From Phymorhynchus buccinoides (lineage: Eukaryota; Mollusca; Gastropoda; Neogastropoda; Raphitomidae), in NCBI GenBank assembly GCA_017654935.2, contig CM065697.1, positions 45,432,632-45,496,631 on the forward strand: 64,000 nt of DNA. The letters are read 5' to 3'. The translations under genes and the position numbers were made by a program. Shown here piece by piece: positions 25,754-57,265 of this stretch (the stretch's first letter is position 1; each line of letters begins with the position of its first letter). A model generated the notes under the pieces. It saw nothing but the letters and a program-made list of their open reading frames with translations. It was not told the DNA's origin and did not search any database.

Positions 25754-25964
25754 CTGCACGCATGCGTGCATATTTTTGTGTGAAGGAAAGATTAGGTTTT
25801 GATGTTTAAATGATTTAATTGATATCAATGCACTAATGTTTTGATCCTGGTTTGTCTGCGTGTGATTGAAGATATGTTGCCTATACTTAATGTTTACGTA
25901 ATCTGTGTTTATGCCTACGGATGTACTGTATTAATGCTAGTATTTATTGTAGTTTTTATGTATT

Positions 25965-26075
25965 ACTTTAGTGACGCTTATTTATGTATCTTATTTTAAT
26001 CATTTGTAAAGCGCAAAGAGCTCCAGTTTAACTGAGAGGTGTTGCGCTATATAAAAAATCAATATTATCATATAT
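25965..26075 (+). mobile_element. LINE 3' tail
   Basis: TTTGTAAAGCGCAAAGAGCT to GTGTTGCGCTATATAAAAA is the standard terminus of an L2/CR1-like element. Confidence 0.6.
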
Positions 26076-26449
26076 GCTACCTTTACTTTTAACGAAAAAG
26101 TAACTTAATGCAGCTTATACACCCGGCACAAAAAGTTAAGCACCACATAATATTTGAGAACATTTTTCAAATAAACAAAACAGTGGCCTTGGGTAGATAT
26201 TAAATAGTATTTCTGTAGAAGTTACAGGTTTCTCTAGAATGTCTTATCTAAGTATGATCTACACAAAATATTTCAGCATTTGATAACACAAACTTGATCA
26301 GTGCTTCAGTGTTGGTCTGGGTTTTTTCTATTCAAACTCAGAACTGAAAGTAACCCATACGCAAACACTTTTATATTATATCTTAATCCAAATATGACTT
26401 TTGAAATGAAAATATACATTTTCGAAAAAATAAAAGCTAAAATATTAAG

Positions 26450-26640
26450 CATTCTTGTTGTTGTCGTACCCTGGATTAAAGACTCCAAGGATCATCCCAA
26501 CAGCCGAAGCACTTGAACACCATGGCACAAATGCACCAGCTAGGGATGAGAACATTACGTGTGTGACCGTTTTTTATTACCCCACCATGTGGGCAGCCAC
26601 ACTCCGACTTCGGAGGAATATTGAGCATTACTTTGAAGAG
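26450..26640. repeat. Dispersed repeat M
   Basis: GTCGTACCCTGGATTAAAGA to CACCATGTGGGCAGCC. Related copies lie near 39765/40060, 53465, 55030, 59290 and 60180 in both orientations. Confidence 0.6.
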
Positions 26641-26881
26641 TAAAAAAATTAAGTTAAAAGTAAAACTAAGTACACAAATTTACCATGCTTCAGTTCATAA
26701 GCAAAAAATAAGTAAAATTGTATCACAAATGAATAAAACAAAAATTAAAAAAAACTCTTCTAAAGGTCTCACTACAGGTTAGCATTTTTCACTCTTTCTC
26801 CACAGGAGACATAACGCTTTGTCGAGAATCAAGTCCACATCATACCGTAGTATATCACAAAAATATCAGATTTTAAACCTC

Positions 26882-27275
26882 AACTCATTCAAGTCGTTCC
26901 GGCCATATATGTCCGGAATTAATAGATAGCTGTCAATTTGATGCATTTGCTTCAAGGGAAGTAAATATGTGTGCACATCATACCTTGGTAACTTCTAAAC
27001 TCGCTTCGCTCCCTTAGACCACAATTTTGCCTCTGACTTTGCTTTTGTAGTGGTTTGCTGTGAGGCAACCAATCAGTGTAGAGAGTTTTTCTATATAAAC
27101 TATATATTAAAAAAAGTCTGATCTACCACTTCCCTATGTCTAACCCTGAAGTAAAAACCCGTAATCTTCTTTCATTTCTCCTTTCGTTTATGTATGTTTT
27201 GTTTGTGTCTACGGCTGGAGCGATTTGTGAGTTTTTTTAATGATTCAAAATCGTTGCGATGCGAATGAGTTAATA
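26882..27275. mobile_element. MITE family H copy
   Basis: AACTCATTCAAGTCGTTCCG to GATGCGAATGAGTTAA, with the shared interior TTAGACCACAATTTTGCCTC. Confidence 0.8.
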
Positions 27276-27561
27276 AAATCCAGCCTTGATTTGTTCTAAT
27301 CTGATCGTCAGGCCACATGTCTTGGTATTTGGTATATACCCCTTCATAGGCCCCTAAACAGGGTCCAGAAAAAAAGCCCCTAAGGGGCAACGCTCCCTGA
27401 AGCTGAATAATGTTGTTTCGGTTCTGTTGTATTTCTGTCATGTTGTTGCACCTAATATGATTTTCTCTTTTTGAAATAATAATGTATAACTGAACTCGAA
27501 GGATTTATGGTTCAAACTATAGAAGCAAGTTAGTAAGCTCACACTTGACTACAGACTATAT

Positions 27562-28127
27562 ACCGTATTTTTCGGATCATTAGGGCGAATAGGGCAATTT
27601 TCAAGAAAAATCTGAAAAAATTAAAGTAAAAGGCGCCCTCGTTTATAAGGCGATACACACCTCGCAAAAGAAAGTCGAAGTTTGAAGCCCGTACACGTCC
27701 TGTAAACGCTTACCGACCGCCATTACCGCTGTCATAAACGAGAGTTGGCTCCCTTCTCAAATAATCAAACTTCCGTTTCTGCGACTTCCGGTTGTTGTGT
27801 TCGGACTTTTCTTCGCGAAAACTGGTAGAATTATGTCATTTTAAGCTCTACAACGATGCTTTTTACATCCAGTGAAGGGTTATGGCATCTGTTGGACGGT
27901 ATCTTGGATGATAATAGGGATTTTGAAGCATTTCAACGTGAGAATTCATCGTATCGGCGACTCGTTACCACTTTCGATGTTGTGACTCACAGTAGACTGT
28001 ACTGAGTACGGCAATCGTTGCCTCTCTTCTCACGATTTTGTTCACTAATAGGGCGCCCTCGTTTATTAGGCGCATAGGTCGAAATTGGAGAAAAAAAAAT
28101 ATTGCCTTATAGTCCGAAAATTACGGC
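27562..28127. mobile_element. MITE family F, long copy
   Basis: ACCGTATTTTTCGGATCATT to TATAGTCCGAAAATTACGG. The interior is nearly identical to 7024-7604. Confidence 0.87.
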
Positions 28128-28169
28128 AAACGCCACAAACATCTGTAGGTTATGGAAGCAGCAGAGCAG

Positions 28170-28445
28170 CAACAGTGTGTCGTGTCGCGTCGCGTCGCGT
28201 CGCGTCGCGTCGCGTCGCGTCACGTCACGCGTCAGTTGTCGGGCTGCTTCTCCATCAGGAGGAGCGCCACAATGATGAGCAGGATGACGATCAGCGCCAC
28301 CATGAGAGCATCAGGGGAGATAAGCCAGAGCGCACACCGTCATACGGTCAGCAAGGGAGAGGACTTGGGCGGGACAGAGGACGTTTCTTCCTGTTCTGGT
28401 GATGATGATGACGATGATGGTGACGATGATGGCGATGATGAAGAG
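28170..28445. repeat. (GCGTC)n and (GAT)n simple repeats
   Basis: About eight GCGTC units (28182-28225) and a GATGAT-rich stretch (28398-28440). Frames across them are low complexity. Confidence 0.85.
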
Positions 28446-28561
28446 TTGGATCTGTTTGAAGTTCTCGCCCATCTTCTTTGTAGGGCTTCAATCTGTAAAA
28501 ACAACAAACGAACGCCTATCATTGCAAGGTTCGACGATTTGGGATGCTTGTTGTGAAAAGT

Positions 28562-28655
28562 GGGGTGGCGCGACACTGGACGCGACGCGCTCTCCAGGTG
28601 GGAGCAACCCGAATTTCACAGAGACGCCTCTGTGACTATAAAATACCAAATACCA
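28562..28655 (+). mobile_element. SINE 3' fragment
   Basis: CTCTCCAGGTGGGAGCAACC to GACTATAAAATACCAAATAC. Confidence 0.8.
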
Positions 28656-28674
28656 AAACAAAAATTACCATATA

Positions 28675-29263
28675 CAGTCAAACCTCTATGATAAGACCTT
28701 CCGTTATAAGACCTCCTCTCATTTAAGACTGACATTTTGGGAACGGATGTTGAACTCTTCCTATAAAAGCGACCTCCGTTATAAGACCCCCTCCTTCTTC
28801 TTCTTCTTCTGCGCTCCCGGGCCCTATGGCCATAATGGGTAATGTACGTATGTGTCCGGTTTTCAGTTTTCACTGGTCTCCCCGCTGCGTACAGCCGACA
28901 CGTTTCGATTTCGGAGGAGCTCAAAGGAGAAACATTATTTGGAAGATTGTTTTTTGAAAAAAGGCAGGTGAATGGGCCAATAAGTCAGAAAAATAGTAGA
29001 TGATAGAAAGCAAAGGGAAAAGGCAGAGTCAAAGAGAGTGGCAGATTAGAGGAAGTTACAAGCACAGAACTTCCAGAAGGTGGGGAACTATTTTTACAAA
29101 AGACCCCCCAGGTATCCCCACGGGGAGTGACTCGTGGAGGGGGCGGGGTCGTCCAGCTTCCTGTATGGAGGCACGAGGCATCCACCCACTGCCCCGAGAC
29201 CTCCTCCAATTTAAGATCGTTTTTTCCTGACTTTTTGGAAGTGTTAAAATAGAGGTTTGACAG
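28675..29263. mobile_element. MITE family C with nested repeat D
   Basis: Termini CAGTCAAACCTCTATGATAA and AATAGAGGTTTGACAG. Repeat D fills about 28795-29205. Confidence 0.82.
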
Positions 29264-29289
29264 TATCCTAAGACCGTGTGTACACACAT

Positions 29290-29365
29290 AAGCGGATATT
29301 CCATGCGGAATAGGTCAAAATTGGAGAAAAAAAAAATATCGCCTTATAACCCGAAAATGACGGTA
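29290..29365. mobile_element. MITE F right-end fragment
   Basis: TATCGCCTTATAACCCGAAA then ATGACGGT. Confidence 0.55.
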
Positions 29366-29619
29366 ATGTGTAATGTGTCTGTGAGGCTGTAATGTAGTAA
29401 TTGTCACGATTATCATATCTGTTGTTTGGCCAATCTGAGAACATATCTGGCATTGTTTTGCAAAAGGTTGTTTAGTTTCTTTGTTTTTTTGTCATCAGAT
29501 ATCCTTTGGAACGGGAAGTAACGTTGTTTTGTGTCTTTGTTAGAATATGGCCTGATGGAAAAGTGAGCATTTCACTTGAAAATTTGCCACAAATGATGGG
29601 CTGTTGTGTTTCTTGTTTG

Positions 29620-29820
29620 GTCTTAGGCCGTGTACACACATAAGCAGAGATTCCGTGCAGAAACCCGTGCGCAATCCATAAATAAGTGAAACAAAGAAGG
29701 GAAAAGATTTGCGCACGTGTCCGAATTCCCCCTATATGCGTAAACTTTTACCCTTCTTTCTTCCGCTTATTTAGGGTTTTCCGTACGGAACTTACGCGTC
29801 TAATGTGAACCCGGCCATAG
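29620..29820. mobile_element. Inverted-repeat element L
   Basis: TAGGCCGTGTACACACATAAG at the left, CTAATGTGAACCCGGCC at the right. A related copy lies at about 56215-56400 (GGGTTCACATTAGCCGCG). Confidence 0.55.
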
Positions 29821-29828
29821 TCTATGAT

Positions 29829-30058
29829 AACTATAAAAGAAAGAGTGTAATGAAGAGAAGAGTCCTCTTATGCATAACTAACTTGTGGTGGTGCCATAGC
29901 CGATGAGGTTTAACCGAGGCGTGGTCACCGCTACAGCTATCTGTATTAATACAAAATCGGGACTTTGTGAACAATGTACTGTCCCCACTAACGATAACTC
30001 TATCAGCCCGGTTCGCCAAGCTCTTAAGTAATCCATCTTACCCTTTTAGAATATCTTT
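29829..30058. repeat. Dispersed repeat J, inverted copy
   Basis: ACTAACGATAACTCTATCAG to CTTACCCTTTTAGAATATC mirrors 14105-14200. Confidence 0.55.
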
Positions 30059-30228
30059 GCCCCACCACGTCACGTGTCAAAATCACGGTTTTCATGTGTT
30101 TTCCCTCTTATAGCTAAGAAGCTTATAGCTTAAGAAATCTTAAGAAAGAGGGAATGTGACACATGACATGTGGGGTCTTTAACATTAAGACAGAAGAGAG
30201 AGAGGTGACAACACATATTGTCGTCAAA

Positions 30229-30789
30229 TTAAAGGGGCACCCTGATGGATGAGTGTTTGTAAGAAACACGTCGAGATCACCAGGAAAACACCCTTTACAG
30301 AGACTGCAACACTCACTTTGCTCTGGTTTCCTAGAAATCAAACCGTCAAATCGGCGATTCCTCCTTGGCGGAGGTGCTGGAAGTCAAATTCTTTCACCCA
30401 AAGAGAAGGCGTGTGCCGTCTCTTTTGTAATGGCCGCCTGCGTTTAGACCAAATCCTTTGCACAAAATTTTCGCAATACAAGCCTTTTTATTAATTTTTA
30501 AAACATTTTATACAGTTTAAAGGAGTTTCGCTCACAACAAAGGAAATAGCTCCTTTTTTTTTTTTTACTGTACTACAAAAAAAAAAGAAAACACAATGAG
30601 TGACCTCCACTGACCCCATCCAAAATGGCTACTCTCTCCTGCATCTCCGCCAAAGAGGAATCGCCATCTTGACGGCTTAATATCTAGGAAACTAGAGTAA
30701 GGTGAGTGTTCCAATCCTTGAAAAGGCTGTCTTTCTGGTGACCTCGACGTGTTTCTTGCAAAAACTCATCCGTCAGGGTCCACCTTTAA
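30229..30789. mobile_element. Foldback element I, second copy
   Basis: TTAAAGGGGCACCCTGATGG to CATCCGTCAGGGTCCACCTTTAA. It abuts the next element at one shared TTAA. Confidence 0.82.
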
Positions 30790-31178
30790 CTCATTCAAGT
30801 CATTCCAGCCATATATGTCCGGAATCAATAGATAGCTGTCAATTTGATGCATTTACTTCAAGGGAAGTAAATCTGTGTGCACACCATACCTTGGTCACTT
30901 CTAAACTCGCTTCGCTCCCTTAGACCACAATTTTGCCTCTGACTTTGCTTTTGTAGCGGTTTGTTGAGAGGCAACCAATCGGTGTAGAGCGTTTTTCTAT
31001 ATAAAGTCTATATAAAAAAAAGTCTGATCTACCACTTCCCTACGTCTAAACCTGAAGTAAACCCCCGTAATCTTCTTTCATTTCTCCTTTTGTTTATGTA
31101 TGTTTTGTTTGTGTGCATGGCTGGAGTGATTTGTGAGGGTTTTTAATCATTCAAAATCGTTGCGATGCGAGTGAGTTA
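30786..31178. mobile_element. MITE family H copy
   Basis: TTAACTCATTCAAGTCATTC to GATGCGAGTGAGTTAA. Confidence 0.82.
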
Positions 31179-31227
31179 ATAGGACACGGAATCATCTTGT
31201 CTTTCATTATCTCTTCTAGCGGCATAT

Positions 31228-31401
31228 ACCGTATTTTACGGACTATCAGGCGATACTTTTTTTCCCAGACTGAGACCCCTGCGCCTTATAATGTGACTGA
31301 TAATATAGTAAGAAAACTATAATAACAGAATCTGAATTTTGTGTTAAATTTGGAGGGTGCGCCTTATAATCAGGTGCGCCTTGTAGTCCGTAAAATACGG
31401 T
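31228..31401. mobile_element. MITE family F relative, short copy
   Basis: ACCGTATTTTACGGACTATC to GTCCGTAAAATACGGT, a clean inverted pair. Confidence 0.85.
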
Positions 31402-31496
31402 AGGTGTTTTTTTTTTACATTCTTGGTGGTCCGCTGCATCTCAACCGACAAGAGGGGAGTGACCGGGTTGTTGTTTTTCGAGTGCGCGTGCATTGC

Positions 31497-33151
31497 TTTA
31501 ACCCTTTCACCGCCAATGTCGCATTAATGCACCACAATGCTTTAACCCTTTCACCACCAATGTCGCATTAATGCACCACAATGCTTTAACCCTTTCACCG
31601 CCAATGTCGCATTAATGCACCACAATGCTTTAACCCTTTCACCGCCAATGTCGCATTAATGCACCACAATGCTTTAACCCTTTCACCACCAATGTCGCAT
31701 TAATGCACCACAATGCTTTAACCCTTTCACCGCCAATGTCGCATTAATGCACCACAATGCTTTAACCCTTTCACCGCCAACATCGCATTAATGCACCACA
31801 ATGCTTTAACCCTTTCACTGCCAATGTCGCATTAATGCACCACAATGCTTTAACCCTTTCACCGCCAACGTCGCATTAATGCACCACAATGCTTTAACCC
31901 TTTCACTGCCAATGTCGCATTAATGCACCACAATGCTTTAACCCTTTCACCGCCAACGTCGCATTAATGCACCACAATGCTTTAACCCTTTCACCGCCAA
32001 TGTCACATTTCTGCACCACAATGGTTTAACCCTTTCACCGCCAATGTCGCATTTATGCACCACAATGGTTTAACCCTTTCACTGCCAATGTCGCATTAAT
32101 GCACCACAATGGCTTAACCCTTTCACCGCCAATGTCGCATTAATGCACCACAATGGTTTAACCCTTTCACCGCCAATGTCGCATTTATGCACCACAATGG
32201 TTTAACCCTTTTCACCGCCAATGTCGCATTAATGCACCACAATGGTTTAACCCTTTCACCGCCAATGTCGCATTTATGCACCACAATGGTTTAACCCTTT
32301 CACCGCCAACGTCGCATTTATGCACCACAATGGTTTAACCCTTTCACCACCAATGTCGCATTTATGCACCACAATGGCTTAACCCTTTCACCACCAATGT
32401 CACATTTATGCACCACAATGGTTTAACCCTTTCACCGCCAATGTCGCATTAATGCACCACAATGGCTTAACCCTTTCACCGCCAATGTCGCATTTATGCA
32501 CCACAATGGCTTAACCCTTTCACCACCAATGTCGCATTTATGCACCACAATGGTTTAACCCTTTCACCAACAATGTCGCATTAATGCACCACAATGGCTT
32601 AACCCTTTCACCGCCAATGTCGCATTAATGCACAATGGTTTAACCCTTTCACCGCCAATGTCGCATTAATGCACCACAATGGTTTAACCCTTTCACCGCC
32701 AATGTCGCATTTATGCACCACAATGGTTTAACCCTTTCACCGCCAACGTCGCATTTATGCACCACAATGGTTTAACCCTTTCACCGCCAATGTCGCATTT
32801 ATGCACCACAATGGTTTAACCCTTTCACCGCCAATGTCGCATTTATGCACCACAATGGCTCAACCCTTTCACCGCCAATGTCGCATTTATGCACCACAAT
32901 GGCGTAACCCTTTCACCGCCAATGTCGCATTAATGCACCACAATGGTTCAACACCCACGTCACTAAAAGGCATCAAATCAGGGCCTGTTATCCAAAGACC
33001 CTATTTTCCTAATTTTGGGAGGTAAGGCTAGGCCTAATGTTATACATGTCACAGAGGAATTCCCAATATTGAAGATATTTATATTTTTCTCTACCCAGTT
33101 AAGTTCAAGGGTATTTTGTGGCTGAAAAATGGCTGGCGGCGAAAGGGTTAA
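31497..33151. mobile_element. MITE family B with a 44-bp satellite grown from its left end
   Basis: About 33 tandem units of AACCCTTTCACCGCCAATGT, CGCATTAATGCACCACAATG and CTTT/GTTT. The last unit continues into the normal MITE B interior (CACGTCACTAAAAGGCATCA, ATTGAAGATATTT) and ends GGCGGCGAAAGGGTTAA. The array is thus an expansion of the element's own terminus. Confidence 0.93.
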
Positions 33152-33177
33152 CAGGAAAAAAACATTAACATAAGCTC

Positions 33178-33300
33178 TAAAGATAGACAAACACATGGCA
33201 GGGTGAATGTCTGTGCATTTGGTGGGAGTGTAGAGTGATGTCTTGGATGAATATATTCGCTCATGGTGCTAGGAGAGTTAGAGTAAAGAGGACAGCGGAT
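33178..33300. repeat. Element N fragment (inverted)
   Basis: CACATGGCAGGGTGAATGTC to CATGGTGCTAGGAGAGTT. Confidence 0.55.
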
Positions 33301-33339
33301 TAAAAGTGTTCTTTATCTCGAAAATAAAAACTCCCCCAT

Positions 33340-33672
33340 TGGGAATACCGGGGGGTCTTCCGTACAAATAGTTCCCCCACCTTCTGGAAGTTCTGTGCTT
33401 GTAACTTCCTCTAATCTGTCTCTCTTTGACTCTGCCTTTTCCCTTCGCTTTGTGTCATCTACTATCTTTCTGGCTTTTTGGCTCATTCTCCAAAAAAAAT
33501 CTTCCATATATTTTTCTCCTTTGAGCTCCTTCGAAATCGGAATGTGTCGGCTGAATGCAGCGAGGACACCAGTGAAAACGGACACATATGTACCCATTGT
33601 GGCCTTTTGGCCTGGGAACACAGAAGAAGAAGAAGAAGAAGAAGAAGAAGAAGAAGAAGAAGAAGAAGAAAA
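33340..33672 (-). repeat. Repeat D copy ending in (GAA)n
   Basis: CCACCTTCTGGAAGTTCTGT to CGGAATGTGTCGGCTG, then about 16 AGA/GAA units (33622-33670). Confidence 0.8.
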
Positions 33673-33744
33673 TAAAGACAGAAAGAAAGAAAAGAAAGAT
33701 AAAATAGCAAAAGATACACCCTGTCAATAAAATAAGAAGAACTA

Positions 33745-33907
33745 CAGTGGAACGCCCCTGATAACACCTTCAAAAATCATCCAAAATGAGGTCTTAAATG
33801 GAAGGGAGTTGTATAAGGGAGGTAATTATAATACTTACAAAGAAAGGCCAATGTCTCAGAGAAGTAGGTCTTAAAAGGGAGGGAGTCTTATAAGGGAGGT
33901 TCCACCG
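33745..33907. mobile_element. MITE family A copy
   Basis: CAGTGGAACGCCCCTGATAA to TTATAAGGGAGGTTCCACCG. Confidence 0.8.
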
Positions 33908-33964
33908 TGTTATGAAAGAGAGGAAAAGACTAAACTTGTCACAAGTAAGAGGATAGAGGGAAGA

Positions 33965-34622
33965 GAGACCCACTTGACTGAAAAATTAATAGAGTTAACC
34001 CTTTCACCACCAGTCATTTTTTGCAAACAAATTGCCATTAAAATTACCAGGGTACAAAAATAAAATAATCTGCAATATTGGGGATTCCTCTATGACATGT
34101 ATAACATAAGGCCTGTCCTTACATTCCAAGATTAAGAAAATAGGCTCTTTGGATAACAGACCCTGATTTGATGCCTTTTAGTGACAAGGGTGTTAAACCA
34201 TTGTGGTGCAAAAATGCGACATTGGCGGTGAAAGGGTTAAAGACCCACCTTGACTGAAAACTTAATGGAGTTAAAGACCCACCTTGACTGAAAACTTAAT
34301 GGAGTTAAAGACCCACCTTGACTGAAAACTTAATGGAGTTAAAGACCCACCTTGACTGAAAACTTAATGGAGTTAAAGACCCACCTTGACTGAAAAATTA
34401 ATGGAGTTAAAGACCCACCTTGACTGAAAAATTAATGGAGTTAAAGACCCACCTTGACTGAAAAATTAATGGAGTTAAAGACCCACCTTGACTGAAAAAT
34501 TAATGGAGTTAAAGACCCACCTTGACTGAAAAATTAATGGAGTTAAAGACCCACCTTGACTGAAAAATTAATGGAGCTAAAGACCCACCTTGACTGAAAA
34601 ATTAATGGAGTTAAAGACCCAG
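33965..34622. repeat. 34-bp tandem array (12 units) with a MITE B in one unit
   Basis: Unit TTAAAGACCCACCTTGACTG + AAAAATTAATGGAG. A family-B MITE occupies 33995-34240, exactly at the TTAA of the first unit; the other units are empty sites. On the minus strand every unit reads TTTTTCAG, TCAAG, GTGGGT, that is, an acceptor and a donor 5 nt apart. Confidence 0.92.
33995..34240. mobile_element. MITE family B in a known empty site
   Basis: TTAACCCTTTCACCACCAGT to GGCGGTGAAAGGGTTAA. Neighbouring repeat units give the pre-insertion sequence GGAGTTAAAGACCC, which shows a TTAA target duplication. Confidence 0.92.
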
Positions 34623-34805
34623 GAGGCGATGGTAAAGAAGATACACTGTAGTGAGAAGAGAGTTAAATACCCACTTCGACTCAAAAATGAACAACAGAGT
34701 TAAAGACCCACCTCAATTGAAAAACTAACCTAAGTATGAGATGATAATGAAAGGTTAGAGAGAAGAGAGCTATTGATCCACCTTGATTGAAAAAAATTGG
34801 TAAAG

Positions 34806-35200
34806 GTAAAGATGTGCCACCCCCCCCCTGCATTTCTCGGTTAATTGTATTTTTCCGTTTTTGCCTTTCTTACCATACATAAAGCTGTATTTTAGGAACA
34901 TTTTCAGCTAATTCTCTTTTTGGAATACTAACCCTAACCCTAGCCCTAAACCTACCCCCCCCCCCCCCCCCCCACTATGTACTGCAGTACACCGCGATTT
35001 GTCACAGTTGTGGTTTGTTGCGTTTTTCCGTCTTATAGGGTGGGGGGTAGGGTTAGGGTTAGGGATAGGGTTAGTATTCCAAAAAGGTTATTAGCTAAAA
35101 AGGTTCCTAAAATACAGCTTTATGTATGGTAAGAAAGGCAAAAACGGAAAAATACAATTAACCGAGAAATGTAGGGGGGGTGGCACATCTTGACCTTTAC
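34806..35200. repeat. Large inverted repeat with telomere-like motifs
   Basis: Arms of about 150 bp (CATTTCTCGGTTAATTGTAT at the left, ATACAATTAACCGAGAAATG at the right) flank a poly-C run. Each arm contains CTAACCCTAACCCTAGCCCT or the complementary GGTTAGGGTTAGGG. Confidence 0.88.
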
Positions 35201-35239
35201 CGAAAAATTAACCGAGTTAAAGACCCACCTCAACCGAAA

Positions 35240-37856
35240 TTAACCGAGTTAAAGACCCACCTTGTCACCAAAATAGGAGGCAATGGTGAAGAGGACAGAG
35301 AGCAGAGTTAAAGACCCACCTTGTCACCAAAATAGGAGGCAATGGTGAAGAGGACAGAGACCAGAGTTAAAGACCCACCTTGTCACCAAAATAGGAGGCA
35401 ATGGTGAAGAGGACAGAGAGCAGAGTTAAAGACCCACCTTGTCACCAAAATAGGAGGCAATGAAGAAGAGGATAGAGAACAGGGTTAAAGACCCACCTTG
35501 TCACCGAAGTAGGAGGCAATGGTGAAGAGGATAGAGAGCAGAGTTAAACACCCACCTTGTCACCGAAGTAGGAGGCAATGGTGAAGAGGATAGAGAGCAG
35601 AGTTAAACACCCACCTTGTCACCAAAATAGGAGGCAATGGTGAAGAGGACAGAGAGCAGAGTTAAAGACCCACCTTGTCACCAAAATAGGAGGCAATGGT
35701 GAAGAGGACAGAGACCAGAGTTAAAGACCCACCTTGTCACCAAAATAGGAGGCAATGGTGAAGAGGATAGAGAGCAGAGTTAAAGACCCACCTTGTCACC
35801 AAAATAGGAGGCAATGGTGAAGAGGATAGAGAGCAGAGTTAAAGACCCACCTTGTCACCAAAATAGGAGGCAATGGTGAAGAGGATAGAGAGCAGAGTTA
35901 AAGACCCACCTTGTCACCAAAATAGGAGGCAATGGTGAAGAGGATAGAGAGCAGAGTTAAACACCCACCTTGTCACCAAAATAGGAGGCAATGAAGAAGA
36001 GGATAGAGAACAGGGTTAAAGACCCACCTTGTCACCGAAGTAGGAGGCAATGGTGAAGAGGATAGAGAGCAGAGTTAAACACCCACCTTGTCACCAAAAT
36101 AGGAGGCAATGGTGAAGAGGATAGAGAGCAGAGTTAAAGACCCACCTTGTCACCAAAATAGGAGGCAATGGTGAAGAGGACAGAGAGCAGAGTTAAAGAC
36201 CCACCTTGTCACCAAAATAGGAGGCAATGGTGAAGAGGATAGAGAGCAGAGTTAAAGACCCACCTTGTCACCAAAATAGGAGGCAATGGTGAAGAGGATA
36301 GAGAGCAGAGTTAAAGACCCACCTTGTCACCAAAATAGGAGGCAATGGTGAAGAGGATAGAGAGCAGAGTTAAAGACCCACCTTGTCACCAAAATAGGAG
36401 GCAATGGTGAAGAGGACAGAGAGCAGAGTTAAAGACCCACCTTGTCACCAAAATAGGAGGCAATGAAGAAGAGGATAGAGAACAGGGTTAAAGACCCACC
36501 TTGTCACCGAAGTAGGAGGCAATGGTGAAGAGGATAGAGAGCAGAGTTAAACACCCACCTTGTCACCGAAGTAGGAGGCAATGGTGAAGAGGATAGAGAG
36601 CAGAGTTAAAGACCCACCTTGTCACCAAAATAGGAGGCAATGAAGAAGAGGACAGAGACCAGAGTTAAAGACCCACCTTGTCACCAAAATAGGAGGCAAT
36701 GGTGAAGAGGACAGAGAGCAGAGTTAAAGACCCACCTTGTCACCGAAGTAGGAGGCAATGGTGAAGAGGATAGAGAGCAGAGTTAAACACCCACCTTGTC
36801 ACCGAAGTAGGAGGCAATGGTGAAGAGGATAGAGAGCAGAGTTAAACACCCACCTTGTCACCAAAATAGGAGGCAATGAAGAAGAGGACAGAGACCAGAG
36901 TTAAACACCCACCTTGTCACCGAAGTAGGAGGCAATGGTGAAGAGGATAGAGAGCAGAGTTAAACACCCACCTTGTCACCAAAATAGGAGGCAATGAAGA
37001 AGAGGACAGAGACCAGAGTTAAACACCCACCTTGTCACCGAAGTAGGAGGCAATGGTGAAGAGGATAGAGAGCAGAGTTAAACACCCACCTTGTCACCAA
37101 AATAGGAGGCAATGAAGAAGAGGACAGAGAGCAGAGTTAAACACCCACCTTGTCACCAAAATAGGAGGCAATGAAGAAGAGGACAGAGAGCAGAGTTAAA
37201 CACCCACCTTGTCACCAAAATAGGAGGCAATGAAGAAGAGGACAGAGAGCAGAGTTAAACACCCACCTTGTCACCAAAATAGGAGGCAACGAAGAAGAGG
37301 ACAGAGAGCAGAGTTAAACACCCACCTTGTCACCAAAATAGGAGGCAACGAAGAAGAGGACAGAGACCAGAGTTAAACACCCACCTTGTCACCAAAATAG
37401 GAGGCAACGAAGAAGAGGACAGAGACCAGAGTTAAACACCCACCTTGTCACCAAAATAGGAGGCAACGAAGAAGAGGACAGAGACCAGAGTTAAACACCC
37501 ACCTTGTCACCAAAATAGGAGGCAACGAAGAAGAGGACAGAGACCAGAGTTAAACACCCACCTTGTCACCAAAATAGGAGGCAACGAAGAAGAGGACAGA
37601 GACCAGAGTTAAACACCCACCTTGTCACCAAAATAGGAGGCAACGAAGAAGAGGACAGAGACCAGAGTTAAACACCCACCTTGTCACCAAAATAGGAGGC
37701 AACGAAGAAGAGGACAGAGACCAGAGTTAAACACCCACCTTGTCACCAAAATAGGAGGCAACGAAGAAGAGGACAGAGACCAGAGTTAAACACCCACCTT
37801 GTCACCAAAATAGGAGGCAATGAAGAAGAGGACAGAGAGCAGAGTTAAACACCCAC
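35240..37856. repeat. Exon-derived satellite: ~44 truncated copies of the GNPTAB membrane-exon edge
   Basis: Unit of 57-59 bp. Plus-strand landmarks are AGAGTTAAAGACCCACCTTG, TCACCAAAATAGGAGGCAAT and GGTGAAGAGGA. On the minus strand each unit holds the last ~35 nt of the exon at 37857-37947 (LFTIASYFGDK region), its GT donor and ~15 nt of intron. Subtypes (ATGGTGAAGAGG versus ATGAAGAAGAGG versus ACGAAGAAGAGG) cluster, which indicates local amplification. Confidence 0.95.

Positions 37857-57265
<19,409 letters not shown>

Noticed and set aside
34245..37856. CRISPR-like regular repeats
   Set aside because: Units are contiguous with no unique spacers, the host is eukaryotic, and the larger unit derives from an exon edge.
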